Assembly (NCBI GenBank): GCA_965220075.1
Contig: OZ244806.1
Location: 310,001-374,000, forward strand
From: G965220075 sp965220075
GTDB lineage: Bacteria > Chloroflexota > UBA11872
Direction of reading: 5' to 3'
Length of the DNA: 64,000 nucleotides
Numbering within the stretch: position 1 is the first letter of the stretch; every line of letters begins with the position of its first letter. Below the pieces are notes generated by a model. That model had not been told where the DNA came from, did not search any database, and saw only the letters and a program-made list of their open reading frames with translations. Positions 8,520 through 17,534 of this stretch are shown here, in pieces. The position numbers were made by a program, and so were the translations under genes.

Positions 8520-8545
8520 GTGACGCGTCGTTCGCGGCGCGTCAC
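8520..8545 (+). terminator. Probable terminator after fic
   Basis: GTGACGCG and CGCGTCAC form an 8-bp stem with a 10-base loop, followed by GTTTCTATT. It lies about 110 bases after the fic stop. Confidence 0.5.
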
Positions 8546-8598
8546 GTTTCTATTAAGACCCGGGATCGCTGCCGACCCTGGCCCGTGATGTTCCCGCC

Positions 8599-8697
8599 GT
8601 GAGTTCCATACCGACGTGCGTCTACGTTGACGGCTTCAATCTTTACTACGGCGCGCTGCGATGCCAGTCGTACAGGTGGCTGGATCTGTGTGAGTTC
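8599..8697 (+). pseudogene. N-terminal fragment of a NYN/LabA-type protein
   Basis: From GTG 8599 the translation gives TCVYVDGFNLYYGALR and then YRWLDL, the typical opening of NYN-domain (PIN-like RNase) proteins, including the first catalytic Asp. The similarity ends after about 33 residues. The frame then runs into unrelated sequence and a decayed tRNA, so the remaining catalytic residues are lost. Read as a truncated relic. Confidence 0.55.
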
Positions 8698-8804
8698 AGT
8701 CGCCGCCGCGAATCTGATCAGTCGGGCATTGGCGCTGCCGGGAGTCGCAGTTGGGAGCGTGACTGTAGGCACTCAACAGATCAGGCATTCAAGTACCCTC
8801 ATCT

Positions 8805-8878
8805 TCTCCCTGACAGGACGCGAACCTGCGACACGCGGTTTTCGAATCCGCTGCTCTATCCAACTGAGCTACCGGGAG
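8805..8878 (-). tRNA. tRNA-like gene, probably a decayed tRNA-Arg pseudogene
   Basis: The minus strand forms a cloverleaf, but with several faults. There is an acceptor-stem mismatch (G6 against A67) and a mismatched last anticodon pair (A31 against A39). The T-loop TTCGCGT lacks the near-universal A58. The loop TTCGAAA puts CGA (Ser) at the anticodon position, yet there is no long variable arm as tRNA-Ser requires; the D-arm looks like tRNA-Arg. Most likely non-functional. Confidence 0.55.
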
Positions 8879-9048
8879 TCGATGGAGGATCGGGCTTCCG
8901 TGATCGTGCCGTAGGCGGCCGTAAACGGATGAACGGCCGCTATCGTTCTGGCGGTAACTGGGCATATCGTCACCTCCTCTTTCGCAGCGGTGGCGGTCGC
9001 CACTGCGGAATGCGTGTGAATTCATGCCGCCTATAGCAGCTGAGTCAT

Positions 9049-10394
9049 CTAAGGGCGCTCGAGGTCGTTAAGTATGACGTCTAAGGCCGCCTCGGATATC
9101 TTGTGCTCGCGATGCGTCTCATCCAAGAACACGGAAAACGATCCGTTGCCTACTCTTTGTGCCGTCTGCCTAACCTGCTCTTCATAGAGCACGTATTCGG
9201 TGCCGCCGAAGCAGCACGGATCATATCGGTTGAGCACCTGGATTTGTCGGCGTGTTTCCCCATAAGTACCAAGCACATAAAGCTCCAGATAGTTGGCCAG
9301 TGCATAGAGGCCATGGTGAGTCTGTTCGTAATCCCTCCCGCTCCCAAAGACGAGGGGCAGTGATCCGGCCACGGGATAGCTGCGTACGATGCGTGGCTCC
9401 AAGGCCGCCGCCAGCGTGGTGGTCCAGCCGCCGCCCGAAACACCCACCATGGCAACCATGTCGTAGCGTAACTCTGCCACCGCATAGTTCAGGAAGACTA
9501 TGACCGGCTCGACGAAGAACTTCAATGGTGAGAAGACCTCGGACTCGAGCAGCCTAAGATCAGAATGTCCTCGCAACGTTATGTTCCCGTCCGGAGTCTC
9601 AAAAACCAGTGGGCCATTTATGCCCCTCCCCAACGGCATAGCAAATGCCGCGACTGTGTAACCGTGTTGGAGGAAGAATTGGATCGTGTCTACGCCCAGG
9701 ATAAAGTCGCCGCCATGTCCTTGATGGTAGATGAGCAACCGGCTATTCGAGCTGCGGGGATGGAAGAGGTAGATTGCGCCCCGAACTCCATCCGGACTTC
9801 GATTCGATCTATGCTTGCCAGGTTTTCGATGCTGGCGTATCTGGAGTCAGAGATACCCTTGTCGACAGCATCGGGTGTCTTCGTAGCAGGAAACCCCGCT
9901 TCTCGCCAGATGAACCTGATCAGCCGCTGACGTTTTGCAGTCAACTCCTGGGCGCTGATGCGGTCGAGACGGAGCAAGTCTTCCTGGAAGAGTCTGCGCT
10001 GCGCACCCTGTAAGAGGGACGGCTGGTTGGCAGCGTCGCGGGGCGCACCAAGACTCACCCAGTGGTCATAGCTGTTCTCACCGTGGCCAATAGAACCGAA
10101 TCGGCCAATCCAGCTCCGGAAGTCAGCATTGCACTCGCGGCCGCCGAGCAAGGCCCCGCCACAAGACTGCGGGGTCGAGGTTGGTAGGGCTGATGGGGTG
10201 GCTGCGGCGGGTGATGGTACGCGCGTCGCGGGAGGTGTGGGTGCGGTGACCGCAACTGCTGGAGTGGTCGTCACTTGGGCAGCAGGAAGGGGGCGTGTGT
10301 CTTCACTACGCTCCCGGAAAGCGAACGCACCGATGAGGAGGAGGACTGCGAGCGTTCCCACAATGAAGATGGAACCTTGTGAAAGTCTTCGCAA
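9049..10394 (-). pseudogene. Secreted alpha/beta hydrolase-like protein, frameshifted
   Basis: Two minus-strand frames together make one gene of about 445 residues. The N-terminal part (10394 down to about 9780) has a signal/anchor helix (IFIVGTLAVLLLIGAFAF), a Thr/Pro-rich linker and a conserved-looking domain. The C-terminal part continues in another frame as GAIYLFHP..., LIYHQGHGGD and the nucleophile elbow GVSGGGW, with a late His in DETHREH. The break falls at the CCCC run 9779-9782, so a one-base indel is the simplest cause. It could be a sequencing error or true decay. Confidence 0.65.
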
Positions 10395-11385
10395 GTTCTC
10401 ACCACCTGCTGTGCAACGTCCTCAGGACCCTCGCTTTGGGTGTCTCACGCTCGGCTTTTGAGACCAACTCCTAGTCGAACAGTTGCTTGGACTTCGCCAA
10501 TCTGGCCACAGGGTGCTCAACACTCTCCGCGAACGCCTCCCCGGTAGTCGGCGCGCCCCCATCGCGGGCAGCATGACCTGAACGCCGCCGGTCCCTGCCC
10601 ATTCCTCTCCCATGTGGCGCGCGCGATGTCGCTCATGCCGCTCCTGCTCTATTCTGATGGTACACGGAATGGAGCGCCTACACCTATTCGGTGACCAGTC
10701 CGCCGAGTCGGAGCGTGCGACAGTCGGTTGTGTCGTACGTTGTGGCTCATCATCTTGGGCCTGGGTGAGCCGCGCATGGCCGTTAGGCAACAACGTGCTC
10801 GGAACAAGATATCGTGACACCGAATCTGCTTGCGCATGCCCCAGGCCGCTCGGCGCTCATACCAGCATCTAGTCGGGATGCCGCTCTGCTTAGCGAGCAG
10901 AGCGGCATCAATTCTCTTATCTAGATCACAATTGTAAATCATTTTATTCAACCTTAATGGAGCGTGTGGGGTAAAGTCCCACTTAGGCGCGTCAGCCGTA
11001 ATAAAGTTGGGCCGGATTGCGATAATTTTCCGGTCGGAAACGGTCCGGCGGCGTGTCCGGCCGATCCTGGCCGAGGAAGTCATCGAGCGGCGGGCGACGG
11101 ATTTCCGATTCTCCCGGCTCTTCCGGTTAGACGCCCTAGTAGCCAAGCGAAGCCGGCCGCCTTTGCCCCGCGTGTCAGGATCGTCGAGGTCGACAACCTG
11201 CCGGTCGTAGGGCGGAGTGCCCGAGCGCACCAGGACCCGCGGTCGGTCTTGATGCGCCGGGCGCGCTCGTGCTCGTCGGCCAGGGTCCGCAGGGCTAGCG
11301 CCATGTGGCCCGGCGTCTTGGCCTTGGGCGATTTGAGGGTGTCGCCGAGGTAGACGTGGGCGCCTTCGTCGGGCGCACGCCGCTG
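10395..11385. other. About 1 kb without a convincing gene
   Basis: Frames here are short, arginine-rich and lack recognisable domains. One minus-strand stretch (about 11160-11365, containing DTLKSPKAKTPG and LADEHERARR) loosely recalls a fragment of a phage-type integrase, but the evidence is weak. The 10900-10980 part is AT-rich. The segment looks like eroded accessory DNA between the hydrolase relic and the fic relic. Confidence 0.4.
10877..10909. repeat. Strong 14-bp hairpin
   Basis: GATGCCGCTCTGCT and its exact complement AGCAGAGCGGCATC flank the loop TAGCG. Only a weak T-rich run follows. It could be a terminator, the end of a lost mobile element, or a small RNA hairpin. Confidence 0.6.
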
Positions 11386-11584
11386 CGGGCCGCGACCTGA
11401 CGGCGCTCGATGGGGACTGCTGATGGGGCAGGGGCAGGCCCGCGGCCGGTATTACGCGGCCTAAGACACGCTGAAATCCCTGGAATTGTCGATTCGCAGC
11501 GACCGGCAGCCGATTCCCGATCCGTTCGAGCAGGATCCGCGCCAGCGGGTGTTTGCGCTCGTGGATGCGCCGCGCGCGGATTGA
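11386..11584 (+). pseudogene. C-terminal relic of a second fic gene
   Basis: This stretch aligns with the last 200 bases of the intact fic gene (8206-8408): shared GGGCCGCGACCTGA, GCCCGCGGCCGG, a common CCGATTCCCGATCC block, and the end ATCCGCGCCAGCGGGTGTTT before the stop at 11582-11584. An in-frame TAA (GCGGCCTAA) and indels break it. No Fic core motif precedes it, so only the tail of the gene remains. Confidence 0.75.
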
Positions 11585-11675
11585 GAGTGGGGCACCCGCC
11601 GGACCAACTGGTAATCCCGCGGTTGACGGCTCTCAGGTAAGCGCGGCGGTTCGCGAGCCGCTCCGACCGGGCTGG

Positions 11676-11749
11676 TAGGGCATGCGGGATTCGAACCCGC
11701 GATCTCCGCCTTGAGAGGGCGGTGTCCTGGGCCGCTAGACGAATGCCCC
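11676..11749 (-). tRNA. tRNA-Glu (CTC)
   Basis: The minus strand gives a standard cloverleaf. The acceptor GGGGCAT pairs with ATGCCCT, the anticodon stem is CCGCC/GGCGG with loop CTCTCAA (anticodon CTC, reads GAG), and the T-arm is GCGGG-TTCGAAT-CCCGC. No CCA is encoded. Confidence 0.92.
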
Positions 11750-12011
11750 AGACGTGGCGCGACGGCTCAATCCTACCCAACACGGCGCCTGCCTCCGTCC
11801 GGAGCGAGATATAGCGCGCCGCCGGTGGCCGCCTGGACCAAGACCTAGCGCTCCACTGCCCGCGCGCCCGCCGCGCCCGGCGCATGGCCCGCCCGCCGCA
11901 ATCAAGACCGGCGGCATCCGAATGCGGGCGCGCTCCGCGAACCGCCCTACTACAGTCGGCCGCGCGGCCTGCGTACAATCGAGCCGCACACCCCGCGCTC
12001 CCCGGCACAGC

Positions 12012-13349
12012 ATGTTTGAGAGTCTGACCGAACGCTTGGGCGGGGTTTTTCGCCGCCTTGGCCGCCACGGGCGTCTCTCCGAGTCCGATGTGGACGCGGC
12101 GCTGCGCGAAGTCCGCATGGCGCTGCTGGAGGCCGACGTCAACTTCAAGGTGGCGCGCGACTTCGTGGCGCGCGTGCGCGAGAGGGCGGTCGGCTCCGAG
12201 GTGCTGCAGAGCGTCACGCCGGCGCAGCAGGTCGTGAAAATCGTCCACGACAACCTCGTGGAGCTGCTCGGCGGCGCCGCGGTTCAGCTCGCCAAGGCCG
12301 CCGAGCCCGTAACCGTGATCGCGCTGGTCGGCCTGCAAGGCTCTGGAAAGACCACCGGCGCGGCCAAGCTGGCCCTGGCGCTCAAGCGCGGCGGCAACCG
12401 TCCTCTGCTGGTGGCGGCCGACACGCAGCGTCCGGCCGCGATTGACCAGCTGGTCACGCTGGGACACCAGATTGACGTGCCCGTACACCGCGAGAAGGCG
12501 CGTGTAAGCCCGGTCAAGATCGCCGCCAACGGAGTCAAGCTGGCGCGCAAGGACGGCTTCACGCACGCCATCCTGGACACGGCGGGACGCCTGCAGCTCG
12601 ATGACGCGCTGATGGCCGAGATCGAGCGGATTCGCGACCGCGTGAGTCCTCACGAGACGCTGCTGGTAGCCGACGCCACCACCGGCCAGGAGGCCGTGGC
12701 GGTGGCCAGCGAGTTCCACGCCCGCGCGCGCCTGACGGGGTTGATCCTGGCCAAGATGGACGGCGACGCGCGCGGCGGGGCGGCGCTTTCCATCCGCGCG
12801 GTGACCGGAGTCCCGATCAAGTTCTTGGGGCTTGGCGAGAAGATCGAGCCGCTGGAAATCTTCCATCCCGACAGGCTGGCCTCGCGCATTCTGGGCATGG
12901 GCGACATGGTCACGCTGGTCGAGCGCGCCCAGGAGATAGTCAGCGAGGAGCAGGCGCGCGAGCTGGAAGCGAAGATCCGCAAGGCCGCGTTCGGCCTCGA
13001 CGATTTCCTGGACCAGCTGCGGCAGGTCCAGCGCATGGGCCCGTTGAGCCAAGTGCTGGGAATGCTGCCGGGGATGGGCGGGATGGCAAACAACGCCGAT
13101 GTGCGCGCGGCGCTCGACGGCAAGGCGATGCGGCGGTTCGAAGCCATCATCCTTTCCATGACGCCCGCGGAGCGCGCCAATCCCGACCTCATCAACGGGA
13201 GCCGTCGGCGGCGCGTGGCGGCGGGCAGCGGCGTCTCCGTGCAGGAAGTCAATCAGCTTCTCAAGCAGTTCAAGCAGGCCCGTCAGCTCATGCAGATGAT
13301 CAGCAAAGGCCAGGTTCCGGCTAACTTGCGCGGTCTCCCCGGCCTCTAG
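12012..13349 (+). CDS. ffh: Signal recognition particle protein Ffh (SRP54)
   Basis: A 445-residue GTPase that targets nascent membrane and secreted proteins to the translocon together with SRP RNA and FtsY. The N domain (residues 1-90) opens MFESLTERLGGVF. The G domain has G1 GLQGSGKTTGAAKLA, the DTQRPAAIDQL insertion, G3 DTAGRLQ and G4 AKMDGDARGG. The methionine-rich M domain follows (QRMGPLSQVLGMLPGMGG). The start at ATG 12012 gives normal family length. No ftsY, rpsP or SRP RNA is adjacent. Confidence 0.97.
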   Translation: MFESLTERLGGVFRRLGRHGRLSESDVDAALREVRMALLEADVNFKVARDFVARVRERAVGSEVLQSVTPAQQVVKIVHDNLVELLGGAAVQLAKAAEPVTVIALVGLQGSGKTTGAAKLALALKRGGNRPLLVAADTQRPAAIDQLVTLGHQIDVPVHREKARVSPVKIAANGVKLARKDGFTHAILDTAGRLQLDDALMAEIERIRDRVSPHETLLVADATTGQEAVAVASEFHARARLTGLILAKMDGDARGGAALSIRAVTGVPIKFLGLGEKIEPLEIFHPDRLASRILGMGDMVTLVERAQEIVSEEQARELEAKIRKAAFGLDDFLDQLRQVQRMGPLSQVLGMLPGMGGMANNADVRAALDGKAMRRFEAIILSMTPAERANPDLINGSRRRRVAAGSGVSVQEVNQLLKQFKQARQLMQMISKGQVPANLRGLPGL

Positions 13350-13423
13350 TCAGACTCCGGCCCCGTAGCGCAACACCTCAAAAGGTGTGGGCATGGCACT
13401 CCGATGGCGGCTGAGCAGACCTC

Positions 13424-14314
13424 TCAAGCGAGCGCCTGCGCCGTCTGCTCGGCGGCGTGGTAGGAGCTGCGCACCAGCGGTCCCGCGAACACGTGGCGGA
13501 AACCGAGACTGCGGCCGTGGGCGGCCCACTTTTCGAACTCGCCGGGCGGCACCCAGCGCTCGACCGGCAGATGGCGCATGGAGGGCCGCAGGTATTGGCC
13601 GATGGTCACGATGTCGACGCCGGCCGAGCGAAGCTCGCGCATGACAAGCTCGATCTCAGCGCGCGATTCGCCCAGCCCCAGCATGAAACCCGACTTCGTG
13701 ACCGTACCGGGCGAACGCCGCCGCACGTAGCGCAGCAGCGACAGCGACTGCTCGAAATCGGCCTTAGGCCGCACGGACCCGTAGAGCCGCGGCGCCGTCT
13801 CGACGTTGTGGTTGTAGACGTCGGGCGCGGCGTCGACGACCGTGGCCACGGCGCTCAGCAGCCCTTGGAAGTCGGGCGTGAGCACCTCCACCCGCGAGCG
13901 CGGCGACGCGCGTTGCACGGCCGCCACGCAGGCGGCGAAATGGCCGGCTCCGCCGTCCGCCAGGTCGTCGCGGTCGACCGACGTGATCACCACGTGTTCG
14001 AGCTTGAGCTCGCGCGCCGCCAGGGCCAGCCGCAGCGGCTCCATTGGGTCTACCGCCTCCGGGCGTCCGGTAGTCACGGCGCAGAATCCGCAAGCGCGCG
14101 TGCAAATGCTGCCCAGGATCATGAAAGTGGCCGTGCCGCGGGCGTGGCAGTCGTCGGCGTTGGGACAGCGCGCCTCGTGGCAGACGGTGTGCAGCCGATG
14201 GCGCGCCAGGGTTTTGCGCAGGCCCTCGCTGGCGGAGGGCGGCTGGACCGAAAGGCGCAGCCACGGCGGCTTGCGCAAACCGGCGCCCGGGTTGGCGGTG
14301 CGCCTAGTCGTCAT
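13424..14314 (-). CDS. lipA: Lipoyl synthase
   Basis: A 296-residue radical SAM enzyme that inserts two sulfurs into octanoyl-protein to make lipoyl groups. It has both cysteine clusters: the N-terminal auxiliary cluster (CHEARCPNADDC) and the radical SAM CTRACGFC, followed by GRP and DRDDL motifs and the C-terminal YLRPSMRHLPVERWV with the conserved RSSYHA end. It overlaps lipB by 11 bases, so the two are one operon. Likely clients are 2-oxoacid dehydrogenases such as the E1 pair at 60.2-62.2 kb. Confidence 0.97.
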   Translation of the reverse strand: MTTRRTANPGAGLRKPPWLRLSVQPPSASEGLRKTLARHRLHTVCHEARCPNADDCHARGTATFMILGSICTRACGFCAVTTGRPEAVDPMEPLRLALAARELKLEHVVITSVDRDDLADGGAGHFAACVAAVQRASPRSRVEVLTPDFQGLLSAVATVVDAAPDVYNHNVETAPRLYGSVRPKADFEQSLSLLRYVRRRSPGTVTKSGFMLGLGESRAEIELVMRELRSAGVDIVTIGQYLRPSMRHLPVERWVPPGEFEKWAAHGRSLGFRHVFAGPLVRSSYHAAEQTAQALA

Positions 14315-15017
14315 GCCGACCCGCGAGCGGCTGCAGTGCCTCGCGCAGTCTTTGCGCCACCGAGTCGCGCACTTCCGCGAAGCGTATGGGCACGCCCGCC
14401 TCGGCGGCCAGCGAGGTAAACCGCACGCTCTGCAGGCCGCAGGGCGTGAAGAGCTCGAACGGCGCGAGGTCCATATCCACGTTCAGCGCGAACCCGTGCA
14501 TGGTCACCCAGCGCTTCACCTCGACTCCGATGCTGGCCAGCTTGCGGTGCTCCACCCAGACGCCGCGCAGACCGTCGCGCCGCCGGGCCCGCACGCCGAA
14601 GTCGGCGGCCGCGGCTATCAGGGCGGCTTCCAGGGCGCCGGCGTAAGCGTGGATATCGCGGCCGTAGTTGCGCAAGTCGACGATGGGGTAGCCCACCAGC
14701 TGCCCGGGCCCGTGGTAGGTCGCGCGCCCGCCGCGTCCGCTGCGCAGCACCTCGATCCCGCGAGCGGCCAGGGGCGCCAGCGCGACCGTCTCATGGGCCA
14801 GCTCGGAGCCGCGGCCCAGAGTGACCACCGGCGTATGCTCGAGCAGCAGCAACGCGTCGCCCCGCGAGCCGGCGCAACGGGCCGCGTGGCGGGCCTGCTG
14901 GAGCCTCAAGGCGTCCGCGTACCGCAGCCGGCCCAGCCATTCGGCGGGCAGTTCCGGCGCGTCAACTACGGCTAGCGCTTGGACCGGCCGCTGTTGAGGG
15001 TGGGAGGTCGCGTCCAT
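14304..15017 (-). CDS. lipB: Octanoyltransferase LipB
   Basis: A 237-residue enzyme that moves octanoate from acyl carrier protein to lipoyl domains. Family motifs are clear: LLLEHTPVVTLGRG, the RGGRATYHGPGQLVGYPI block with the conserved His, the catalytic Lys region RKLASIGVEVKRWVTMHGFALN, and the cysteine in FTPCGL. ATG 15017 is chosen over an upstream ATG at 15044, which adds nine unconserved residues. It is followed directly by lipA. Confidence 0.96.
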   Translation of the reverse strand: MDATSHPQQRPVQALAVVDAPELPAEWLGRLRYADALRLQQARHAARCAGSRGDALLLLEHTPVVTLGRGSELAHETVALAPLAARGIEVLRSGRGGRATYHGPGQLVGYPIVDLRNYGRDIHAYAGALEAALIAAAADFGVRARRRDGLRGVWVEHRKLASIGVEVKRWVTMHGFALNVDMDLAPFELFTPCGLQSVRFTSLAAEAGVPIRFAEVRDSVAQRLREALQPLAGRHDD

Positions 15018-15184
15018 GGTGAGAATCCGACGCCGCGCGTCCACGCGCGCAAGTGCAAGCCGGAACCGGCGGCGCCGGAGGCCGTGTGGCGGCGGCCCTG
15101 GCTCGCTGTCATCGAGCAGGTTCGGGCGAGCATTGCCCGATACGCGTCAACGCGTTGCCTTCATCGGGGAAGGAACCCTCGGCG

Positions 15185-15328
15185 TTAGTGCTTCTTGAGA
15201 CGGGCCGGAATCACGGCCCACATCGCGAAGAAGGCCACGAAGGCCAAAACTCCAAGAATCGCTTCTAGCGGCAACGGCATACCTCCAGCATCTCGCCGGG
15301 TCACCGGCGAGACGATTGTTGCCGCCAT
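15185..15328 (-). CDS. Small single-pass membrane protein
   Basis: A 47-residue frame from ATG 15328, preceded by GGAGG a few bases upstream. An inner ATG at 15280 has its GGAGGT too close to serve. One hydrophobic helix (LEAILGVLAFVAFFAMWAV) precedes a short basic tail (PARLKKH). No family recognised. It lies between lipB and the DUF503 gene on the same strand. Confidence 0.5.
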   Translation of the reverse strand: MAATIVSPVTRRDAGGMPLPLEAILGVLAFVAFFAMWAVIPARLKKH

Positions 15329-15403
15329 ACGACCTCCTGGCACGCCGCGCGGTTCCGCCGACATTGTAGCGGCGCCAGGGCCCGCACGGTGTGCGGCCCG
15401 CAA

Positions 15404-15694
15404 TCACTGGCGCACGATCTCCCGCTCCTCGTCCACGACTTCGATGTCCAGGTGCAGCCCTTCCACGAAATCCACTATGCGCCCCAGCTGCCCGTCGACG
15501 TAGCGCGCGTCGCTGGACACGCACACCACGGCCACGACGGCGCGCTGTGGTCGGGGATCGGTGTCCACGTCAGCGGCCGCCGCGTTGAACGAGTGGCGCA
15601 GGCGGTCGGTCAACGCCTTTACCGACCGCCGCCGGTCCTTCAGCGACTGCGCTGCGTGAATAGCCAGGCGCAAACGCAGAATGCCCACGTACAC
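15404..15694 (-). CDS. DUF503 (YlxP-like) family protein
   Basis: A 96-residue protein with the DUF503 pattern: N-terminal MYVGILRLRLAI, SLKDRRRSVKALTDRLRHSFN, then VVAVVCVSSDARYVDGQL. In many bacteria it neighbours rbfA/infB (ylxP); here it stands near lipB. Its biochemical role is not established. Confidence 0.85.
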   Translation of the reverse strand: MYVGILRLRLAIHAAQSLKDRRRSVKALTDRLRHSFNAAAADVDTDPRPQRAVVAVVCVSSDARYVDGQLGRIVDFVEGLHLDIEVVDEEREIVRQ

Positions 15695-15792
15695 GAACCG
15701 AGTGTAGAGGGTCGACTGGAGCGTCGAGCTACACCGGCGACTTCACTCATCCGGGCGGCCGCGCGAAAGTCGGCGGGAGAGCGGCGGTCCGG

Positions 15793-16593
15793 CTACCCGG
15801 CCCGGGTCACTTCCAATACGTGCGCGCGGGCGCGGCGCACGGCTTCGCTCACGCGGTCCAGCTCCCAATTCTCGGCGCCCTGCCACGCGAGGGTGAACAT
15901 GCCGTTGTAGCCATGCTCTTCCAGCAGCGCCGTCATGCGGTCGAAGTCCACCGCGCCGTTGCCGGGAATCTGCTCGTCGGCGTCGCCGAACGTCTCTTCG
16001 CTGGCGGATTGAGCGGCGCTCCAGAGGTAGGCGTGCCCTACGCGGCCGCCCACCGCCTCCACCAGCCGCCGCAGCGGCACTCCGGCCGCCTGGGCGTGCG
16101 GCGGGCTGAGGCTCAACTGGACGCGTGGATGGCCCACGTCGTCCAGGAACCCGGAAGTGTCCTCCGGCCGGCCAACCCAGGTGCCGCCCCTGTTTGAGAG
16201 GCAGAGCGTGACTCCGGCCTCCTGGGCCGCTCGGCCCAGAGCGCGGGTATCGTCGGCGGCCTCGCGCCGCTCCTGATCGAGCGACGGCGCTTCCCCGATA
16301 ACCGTGCGCGCTCCCAGAGCGCCGGCAAAGCCGAGCCGCGCGACCATCTCGTCCCCGCTCAATCCGTAGGCGGAGAGCGAGGAAACCCGCAGGCCCGCTC
16401 CCTCGATCAGCGCGCGGACCGCGCCGGCATCGCTCTCGGCCGGATCTACGTGCTCGAGCTGGCCGGCGGCCGCCCACAGATCCACGTAGCCGATCTCCAG
16501 GCCCGCGATAGCTTCGAGCGCTTCCCCCAGGCTGAAGGATCGATACAGCAACGTCGAGCAAGCGAGGCGGCTGGCAACGTCGTAGAAGAACAT
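15793..16593 (-). CDS. Sugar phosphate isomerase/epimerase family protein
   Basis: A 266-residue TIM-barrel protein of the xylose isomerase-like/AP endonuclease 2 superfamily. Visible markers are YVDLWAAAGQLEHVD, LRVSSLSAYG, VTLCLSNRGGTWVG, and GAVDFDRMTALLEEHGYNGMFTLAW. Members bind a divalent metal and isomerise or epimerise sugars and polyols. The usual metal ligand ENH is replaced by a SNRGG stretch, so the metal site may differ. Substrate unknown. Confidence 0.75.
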   Translation of the reverse strand: MFFYDVASRLACSTLLYRSFSLGEALEAIAGLEIGYVDLWAAAGQLEHVDPAESDAGAVRALIEGAGLRVSSLSAYGLSGDEMVARLGFAGALGARTVIGEAPSLDQERREAADDTRALGRAAQEAGVTLCLSNRGGTWVGRPEDTSGFLDDVGHPRVQLSLSPPHAQAAGVPLRRLVEAVGGRVGHAYLWSAAQSASEETFGDADEQIPGNGAVDFDRMTALLEEHGYNGMFTLAWQGAENWELDRVSEAVRRARAHVLEVTRAG

Positions 16594-16679
16594 TGGCTAA
16601 AGGCGGCAGCTCTGCGCCCGCAGGTCGCCCTAGATACGCGGCTCGCCTAATTGTCGCGCATTCCGCGCAATTAGGCCCG

Positions 16680-17534
16680 CTACTCGTACTCCCCGGCGAA
16701 GAACGGGTTGTGCGCGCGCTCCTCGGCCACCGTGGTCGGGGGACCGTGTCCCGCGAATATCTTCGTCTCGCCCGGCAGCGCGAGTATGTAATCGTGCACG
16801 GACGCCAGGTGCCCGGGGTAATACTGCGGCCCCAGCTTCGTGCCGCCCGCCGACCCCGCGAAGATTGCGTCGCCGGCCAGAACCGCGCCGCGCAGCGCAA
16901 AGGAAGTATGGCCGGCCGAGTGTCCGGGCGTTTGCAGCGCGCGGATTTCGAACGGACCGGCGCTGAACTCGCAGTTTGCCTCGATCCGCCTGATGTCCGC
17001 GGCGTCCACGCCCTTCACCTGCGCCAGCTCGTCCACGTGCACCCATACCGGCACGCGCAGCTCCCGATATACGTCGGCCAGTGCATCCACGTGATCCGCG
17101 TCGCCATGCGTGATCAGGATCGCGGCGGTCCGCCAGCCCGCGCCGCGGAGGGTTCCCAGGATGCGTTCAGGCTCGGCGCCCGGGTCCACCACCAGCGCCT
17201 GGCCGCTCTCCGGATCTCCGATCAGGTACATGGTCACCCGCATGGGCGGGTAGGGCAGGAGCTTTATCTGCGCCCCGCCGGCCAGGACCGGCTCGACCGG
17301 TTCGGGCGCCCAGCTTTCGGTGGCGACCGCCCACAGCGAGGCCGCGTGCAGCCCCAGCGCGTCGGCCAGCCGGCCGGAGACCGCTTCCGACGGGGCTTGC
17401 TCGTACGCCTCCATGGCGGCCAGATGGGCCGCCGGAATGCCGGCCGCCTGGGCCACGCTCTGCGCGCTTAGCCCGCCGCCCGAGCGCGCCTTGGCGATGA
17501 TGTCTCCAAACTCATCCTCGAGCTCATAAGCCAC
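16680..17534 (-). CDS. MBL-fold hydrolase with N-terminal XRE-type helix-turn-helix
   Basis: About 284 residues from GTG 17534, which has GGAGG 8 bases upstream. Residues about 10-75 look like a Cro/C1-type helix-turn-helix (SAQSVAQAAGIPAAHLAAME). Residues about 100-284 form a glyoxalase II-type metallo-beta-lactamase domain with metal motif THGDADHVD, the downstream His in TPGHSAGHTS, the Asp in LAGDAIF and the last His in FAGHGPPTTV. The fusion suggests a hydrolase with its own DNA- or protein-binding module. Substrate unknown. Confidence 0.82.
   Translation of the reverse strand: MAYELEDEFGDIIAKARSGGGLSAQSVAQAAGIPAAHLAAMEAYEQAPSEAVSGRLADALGLHAASLWAVATESWAPEPVEPVLAGGAQIKLLPYPPMRVTMYLIGDPESGQALVVDPGAEPERILGTLRGAGWRTAAILITHGDADHVDALADVYRELRVPVWVHVDELAQVKGVDAADIRRIEANCEFSAGPFEIRALQTPGHSAGHTSFALRGAVLAGDAIFAGSAGGTKLGPQYYPGHLASVHDYILALPGETKIFAGHGPPTTVAEERAHNPFFAGEYE

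Noticed and set aside
10649..11230. 193-codon minus-strand frame
   Set aside because: Arg/Ser-rich, no domain, crosses an AT-rich stretch and the strong hairpin at 10877.
11160..11365. Possible integrase fragment (DTLKSPKAKTPG, LADEHERARR)
   Set aside because: Too short and lacks the catalytic Arg/His/Tyr set; kept only as a remark in the intergenic entry.
11295..13052. 585-codon open frame antisense to ffh
   Set aside because: High-GC shadow of ffh, which has full family motifs; the antisense translation is Arg/His/Gln-rich and matches nothing.
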